NCBI GenBank assembly: GCA_035505995.1
Contig: DATJQF010000041.1
Location: forward strand, 1 to 11,942
DNA: 11,942 bases
Direction of reading: 5' to 3'
DNA from: DATJQF01 sp035505995
Lineage (GTDB): Bacteria > Bacteroidota > Bacteroidia > Bacteroidales > FEN-979
Shown here: piece after piece, positions 8,177 through 11,942 of the stretch
Layout of the letters: each line of letters opens with the position of its first letter
Position numbering within the stretch: the first letter of the stretch is position 1
Position numbers and translations under genes: made by a program
Notes under the pieces: generated by a model
Databases searched by the model: none
Told to the model about the DNA's origin: nothing
Seen by the model: the letters and a program-made list of their open reading frames with translations, nothing else

Positions 8177-9922
8177 ATGGAAAAACGCTGGGTACTTCGG
8201 GGGCAGGCTGACCGGAAACAAGTGAAGGAGCTCTCCGACCGGCTCAACATCGATCCTTTCCTGGCAAATCTCCTTATCCAGCGGGGTATCCACTCCTATG
8301 AACAGGCGGAATCTTTTTTTCGGCCCAAGCTTTCCGATCTCCATGATCCCTTCCTGATGAAGGATATGGATAAGGCCATTGAGCGCATTGAATCCGCCAT
8401 CCGGAACCAGGAGAAGATCCTCGTGTACGGCGATTACGATGTGGACGGGACTACCGCCGTTGCCCTGGTTTTCACCTTCCTGAGGAATTTCTACGACAAG
8501 ATAGATTTCTATATTCCCGACCGGTACACCGAGGGATACGGCATTTCCTTCAAAGGGATCGATTATGCCGCCGGGCAGGGCTTTTCCCTGGTCATCGCCC
8601 TCGATTGCGGGATCAAAGCAGTGGAGAAGGTCTCGTATGCCCGGACGAAAAATGTGGATTTTATCGTATGTGACCATCACCGCCCCGGGAGTGAATTACC
8701 ACCTGCCTGTGCCGTACTGGATCCGAAACGGCCCGATTGCGGATACCCCTACAAGGAGTTGTCCGGCTGCGGGATCGGGTTCAAGCTGATACAGGCGTAT
8801 GCGCAGAAGAAGCAGATCCCCTTCGAGATGCTGCATCGCTACCTGGACCTGGTCGTGGTGAGCATTGCTTCCGATATCGTGGATATCACGGGCGAGAACC
8901 GGATCCTGGCGCACTATGGCCTGAAGCTGCTGAACTCCAATCCCCGGCCCGGTCTCGACGCCATCCTGACCGTGAGCAAAATGGAGAAAAGGGCGAAGAC
9001 CAACGGCGACCTGGTCTTCAGCCGGGAGCTCACCATCACCGACCTGGTATTCCTGATCGGGCCCCGCATCAACGCCGCCGGGCGGATCGAGAGCGGGAAC
9101 AATTCGGTGAAGCTGCTGATCTGCGAGGACCGCGAAGAAGCCCGGAAGCTGGGCGAACAGATCAATAATTTCAATACCGAGCGAAAGAACCTCGATACCC
9201 TGGCCACCCAGCAGGCGCTGGAAATGATCTCAGTCGACGAAAAGCTGCAACATTCCAAAAGCACGGTCCTGTATAATCCCGACTGGCATAAAGGCGTGAT
9301 CGGGATTGTCGCCTCGCGACTTACCGACCATTATTACCGGCCCACCGTGGTTCTCACCCTCTCAGGAGAGCTGGTCACCGGCTCAGCCCGGTCGGTAAAG
9401 GATTTTGACATTTATGATGCGATAGATTCCTGCAGCGACCTGCTCGAGCATTTCGGGGGTCATAAATATGCCGCCGGTCTTTCCCTGAAACCGGAAAATC
9501 TGGCCGCGTTCACAGATCGCTTTGAGAAAGTGGTGACCGAGCAGCTGGAAGGCAGGGAACTCGTCCCGGAGATCGAGATCGACGAAGACCTTCCGCTGAA
9601 TGCCATCCACTCCAGGTTCTTCCAGGTGCTGAAGCAGTTCGCCCCCTTCGGACCCGGGAACATGTCGCCGCTTTTCCGCACCCGCGGGATCGTGGATGCG
9701 GGCGGGACCCGGATCGTCAAGAACAATCATATCAAGCTGTACGTGGTCCATCCCGAGATCTCGGGACTGCCGCTTTCGGGGATCGCTTTCCAGCAGGGCG
9801 CCCATTTTGAAAAGATCGAAAAGGGGATCCCTTTCAACGTCTGCTACCATATCGAAGAAAACGAATGGAACGGGGTGACCTCCCTTCAGCTTAACGTGAA
9901 GGATATCCAATTTGACAGTTAG
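8177..9922 (+). CDS. recJ: Single-stranded-DNA-specific 5'-3' exonuclease RecJ
   Basis: RecJ degrades single-stranded DNA from the 5' end in recombinational repair (the RecF pathway), mismatch repair and base-excision repair, in the cytoplasm with Mn2+ or Mg2+. The 581-residue product is full length for the family (E. coli RecJ is similar). The DHH core shows DYDVDG (86-91), LDCG (142-145), CDHH (165-168, the metal-binding DHH), GCGIGFKL (197-204) and ASDIVD (231-236), followed by GPRINAAGRI (295-304). The DHHA1 domain has HKGVIGIVASRL (371-382), GSARS (402-406) and FGGHKYAAGL (426-435). The C-terminal part with APFGPGN (489-495) fits the OB-fold DNA-binding domain. All key residues are present. 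The start at 8177 is preferred; an ATG five bases upstream is out of frame. It is a lone plus-strand gene, divergent from the macroglobulin operon and convergent with pfkA, whose stop codon it overlaps. Confidence 0.96.
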   Translation: MEKRWVLRGQADRKQVKELSDRLNIDPFLANLLIQRGIHSYEQAESFFRPKLSDLHDPFLMKDMDKAIERIESAIRNQEKILVYGDYDVDGTTAVALVFTFLRNFYDKIDFYIPDRYTEGYGISFKGIDYAAGQGFSLVIALDCGIKAVEKVSYARTKNVDFIVCDHHRPGSELPPACAVLDPKRPDCGYPYKELSGCGIGFKLIQAYAQKKQIPFEMLHRYLDLVVVSIASDIVDITGENRILAHYGLKLLNSNPRPGLDAILTVSKMEKRAKTNGDLVFSRELTITDLVFLIGPRINAAGRIESGNNSVKLLICEDREEARKLGEQINNFNTERKNLDTLATQQALEMISVDEKLQHSKSTVLYNPDWHKGVIGIVASRLTDHYYRPTVVLTLSGELVTGSARSVKDFDIYDAIDSCSDLLEHFGGHKYAAGLSLKPENLAAFTDRFEKVVTEQLEGRELVPEIEIDEDLPLNAIHSRFFQVLKQFAPFGPGNMSPLFRTRGIVDAGGTRIVKNNHIKLYVVHPEISGLPLSGIAFQQGAHFEKIEKGIPFNVCYHIEENEWNGVTSLQLNVKDIQFDS

Positions 9923-10962
9923 GCGCTTTTCTCGCCGAAGCACACCCCCATTTTCCGGGCTTTGTCGATCAGCGTATGATCGAGAGGAACGGTGCGAAGC
10001 TTGCCTCCCACCTCCTTCAGCGGGATCGAATTGACTTCATTATCGTCCAGCCGCACCATCAGCCCGAACTTGTTCTGGGCGATCAGCTCCACGGCATGCG
10101 CCCCGTACCGGGTGGCCAGGACGCGGTCCATCGGGGAAGGAGCTCCCCCGCGCTGGATATAGCCCAGGATCGTCTCCCGCGTTTCCAGGCCCGTCAGCTC
10201 CTCGATCTGCGCGGCAATATACCGGGCGGATGTTTCACCCTTCGGAACGGAGATGCCTTCCGCGATCACCACGATGGAGTAGGGTTTTTTATTGATGGCC
10301 CTTTTCTTCAGGCATTTGGCCACCACCTGGATATCATAGGGGATTTCCGGGATCAGGATCACATCCCCGCCGCCGGCCACGCCGGAATAAAGCGCCAGCC
10401 ATCCGGCATGGTGGCCCATTACCTCGATCACCATGATCCGCTTGTGGCTGTTGGCCGTGGTATGCAGGCGGTCGAGGGCTTCGGTGGTGATGTTCAGGGC
10501 CGAATCGAATCCGAAGGTGATATCGGTGCCCCAGACATCGTTATCGATGGTCTTGGGAATGCCTATAATATTCAGTCCCTCTTCCGCAAGCAGGCAGGCC
10601 GTGCGCTGCGTTCCGTTGCCCCCGATGCATACCAGCGCGTCGAGCCCCATCTCGTGGTAATGCTTTTTGATGAGCTTGGGCTTGTCGATAGAGTTGAATA
10701 CCGTTCCCTTCTTGAACGGGTTTTCCCTCGAGGTGCCGAGGATCGTCCCTCCCACGGTGAGGATCCCGGAGAGCTGGTTCTCGTCCAGCTCCACGAATTC
10801 CATATTGATCAGCCCGAGGAAGCCGGAAGAGATGCCGATCACCTCCATCCCGTATTCCAGGATGGCAGTCTTCCCCACGCCCCGGATCGCCGCATTGATG
10901 CCCGGGCAATCACCGCCCGCCGACAGGATCCCGATGCGCTTGGGCTTTTTCGAAACGTCCAT
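9919..10962 (-). CDS. pfkA: 6-phosphofructokinase (group III/mixed-type, donor ATP or PPi uncertain)
   Basis: Phosphorylates fructose 6-phosphate to fructose 1,6-bisphosphate in glycolysis, in the cytoplasm. The 347-residue product has the family motifs: GGDCPGIN (16-23), GGTILGTSR (71-79), GGNGT (114-118), PKTIDND (136-142, catalytic Asp140), VMGHHAGW (181-188), AEGIS (234-238) and QRGGAPSPMDR (270-280). By motif alignment with E. coli PfkA, the position of Gly104 is Gly117 (ATP-type) but that of Gly124 is Lys137 (typical of PPi-dependent enzymes); Asp103 is Asn116, Arg171 is His184 and His249 is Tyr268. This mixture fits the long-type or group III PFKs, in which the phosphoryl donor cannot be read with certainty. 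The ATG lies one base after the stop of the upstream coiled-coil gene (TAACATG), implying co-transcription and probably reinitiation. Its 3' end overlaps that of recJ by four bases. Confidence 0.95.
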   Translation of the reverse strand: MDVSKKPKRIGILSAGGDCPGINAAIRGVGKTAILEYGMEVIGISSGFLGLINMEFVELDENQLSGILTVGGTILGTSRENPFKKGTVFNSIDKPKLIKKHYHEMGLDALVCIGGNGTQRTACLLAEEGLNIIGIPKTIDNDVWGTDITFGFDSALNITTEALDRLHTTANSHKRIMVIEVMGHHAGWLALYSGVAGGGDVILIPEIPYDIQVVAKCLKKRAINKKPYSIVVIAEGISVPKGETSARYIAAQIEELTGLETRETILGYIQRGGAPSPMDRVLATRYGAHAVELIAQNKFGLMVRLDDNEVNSIPLKEVGGKLRTVPLDHTLIDKARKMGVCFGEKSA

Positions 10963-10963
10963 G

Positions 10964-11860
10964 TTATTTCAGGGTGAAAGTCCCGGTGCCGATCTCCTTG
11001 TCTTCCGTAAAGACCGTTACGGAATAAGTCCCTTTCATGGAAGGCTTATCCTGGTCTCGCTTGGTCCACACCAGGCAGAGGTTCTGCGCCGCCCCGTCCC
11101 ACTGGATATCCTGGCGAAGGGAGTAGGGCAGGGACTGTCCGTTGAACATGAAGTTGTCGTACTTGGTCTTCTGCACGACGACGTTGTCGGGACGGGTGAT
11201 CCGGACATAAATGATCTTCTTCCCTTTTTGCACCAGCGGATTTTCCCCGATGGTGAAGCAGACGCGGAGGCGGTCGGTCCGGCTGGCTTTATCCGTGACC
11301 TGCTCTTTTTCGCCGCCTTTCAACTTATACGGAGTGACGGTGACATCGTATGCGCGGAGGATGGCAGCCTGGTTCATCTTTTCGTTCAGCTCTTCCTTGT
11401 CTTTCATCAGCGACTGCGTCTTGGCCTGCTCGTTATGGTAATCCTGCCGCACCTTCTCATTTTCGGCTTCCAGCTGGCGGTTCACGGTATAGAGGGAATC
11501 GATCTGGCGGACATAACCCTGGGCGATCTGCTGGAGCATGCCCAGCCGCTTGCGCACTTTATTATATTCCCACTGGGTATCGAGGAGGCGCCGGATCTGG
11601 ATCGCATCGGCCTGGATGACGCTGTCCTTGGCGGCGAGGGAATCGGAGAGCGCCCCGTATTCCTGCTTGATCTTGTTATGCTCGGCCACGACCGAATCCA
11701 GCTCATGCTGCAATGCGATCTTCTCGCCCTCTTTTTCATTCACCAGTTTCGTGAGCTGGGAGCGCTGGATAAAGACCCAGGCCAGCAGGATGATCACCAG
11801 CAAAATCAGGGCATACAGGTAGATCCTGTTCGATTTCGGTTTTCCGCTCTGTTCCTCCAT
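10964..11860 (-). CDS. Membrane-anchored coiled-coil protein of unknown function
   Basis: A 298-residue protein that I recognise only as a type common in Bacteroidota, with no established function. A short cytoplasmic-looking N-terminus (residues 1-12, containing Lys and Arg) leads into one strongly hydrophobic membrane segment at about 13-31. Residues 35-165 are rich in Glu, Lys, Gln, Arg and Leu and look like a long, broken coiled coil. Residues 168-298 form a beta-rich C-terminal domain, with KLKGGEKEQVTDKASRTDRL (179-198) followed by alternating strands, a single Cys at 201 and another at 262. By the positive-inside rule, the coiled coil and tail probably face the periplasm. Automatic annotation often labels such proteins 'SMC-like' from the coiled coil alone, which would be misleading: there is no ATPase motif. 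It is the first gene of a tight pair with pfkA and has a good promoter candidate upstream. Confidence 0.85.
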   Translation of the reverse strand: MEEQSGKPKSNRIYLYALILLVIILLAWVFIQRSQLTKLVNEKEGEKIALQHELDSVVAEHNKIKQEYGALSDSLAAKDSVIQADAIQIRRLLDTQWEYNKVRKRLGMLQQIAQGYVRQIDSLYTVNRQLEAENEKVRQDYHNEQAKTQSLMKDKEELNEKMNQAAILRAYDVTVTPYKLKGGEKEQVTDKASRTDRLRVCFTIGENPLVQKGKKIIYVRITRPDNVVVQKTKYDNFMFNGQSLPYSLRQDIQWDGAAQNLCLVWTKRDQDKPSMKGTYSVTVFTEDKEIGTGTFTLK

Positions 11861-11883
11861 AATGATACGGATTAAAATTATAG

Positions 11884-11914
11884 CAAAAATACAGGATTAT
11901 ATGGGAAAATAAAA
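11884..11914 (-). promoter_or_regulatory. Bacteroidota-type promoter for the coiled-coil gene and pfkA
   Basis: On the minus strand, TATTTTTG (11884-11891) is a full match to the Bacteroidota -7 consensus TAnnTTTG. Exactly 19 bases upstream is TTTT (11911-11914), three of four bases of the -33 TTTG box. Transcription would start near 11877, leaving a leader of under 20 bases before the ATG at 11860. A TATAAT sequence (11877-11882) overlaps the region but has no -35 partner, so the first reading is preferred. Confidence 0.5.
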
Positions 11915-11942
11915 TCCAATCAGGAGAAAACAGAGCCAGTCG

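Noticed and set aside
9922..9936. Possible bidirectional terminator hairpin (GGCG / CGCC) at the recJ-pfkA junction
   Set aside because: The stem is only four base pairs with a 7-base loop, lies inside the pfkA coding end, and has no T-run on either side.
9976..11875. Plus-strand open frames of 333 and 402 codons opposite pfkA and the coiled-coil gene
   Set aside because: They are antisense to pfkA with its full motif set and to a gene with a clear membrane segment and coiled coil. The longer one contains hydrophobic runs only because the opposite strand encodes charged coiled-coil codons.
1..11942. Mobile element, CRISPR array, tRNA or defence island
   Set aside because: No transposase, integrase, repeat-spacer array, tRNA fold or toxin-antitoxin pair was seen; the coding content is contiguous housekeeping and envelope genes of uniform composition.

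Overview
The window looks like core chromosome of a moderately GC-rich member of the Bacteroidota, probably a Bacteroidales-like lineage. The evidence is: no Shine-Dalgarno sequences in front of the starts; AT-rich leaders with a good match to the Bacteroidota -7 promoter box (TAnnTTTG) at the right end; an alpha-2-macroglobulin protein with the acidic aromatic insert I associate with this phylum; and a coiled-coil protein of a type I know only from Bacteroidota. The phylum call is inference from these features, with no rRNA marker present.

Layout from left to right. Bases 1-101 are non-coding and hold two short perfect inverted repeats. Bases 102-8029 (minus strand) are a two-gene operon: a very large alpha-2-macroglobulin lipoprotein is transcribed first and overlaps by 28 bases the following gene, pbpC (penicillin-binding protein 1C). 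Bases 8030-8176 are a divergent promoter region. Bases 8177-9922 (plus strand) are recJ, the single-strand DNA exonuclease. It runs tail to tail into pfkA (9919-10962, minus), and the two stop codons share bases. pfkA is preceded, one base away, by an anchored coiled-coil protein of unknown function (10964-11860, minus), which has its own promoter-like sequence at the right edge.

How the genes work together. The alpha-2-macroglobulin and PBP1C pair is a known envelope partnership: the macroglobulin keeps an intact thioester motif (CLEQ) for covalent trapping of proteases that breach the outer membrane, and PBP1C has intact glycosyltransferase and transpeptidase motifs for peptidoglycan synthesis or repair. 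RecJ (DNA repair) and PFK (glycolysis) are housekeeping genes with no evident functional link to the envelope pair.

I found no mobile element, CRISPR array, tRNA, rRNA or defence island, and no convincing undescribed system. The points most worth a second look are the mixed ATP/PPi active-site signature of the phosphofructokinase, the uncharacterised coiled-coil protein coupled to it, and the palindromes at the left edge.
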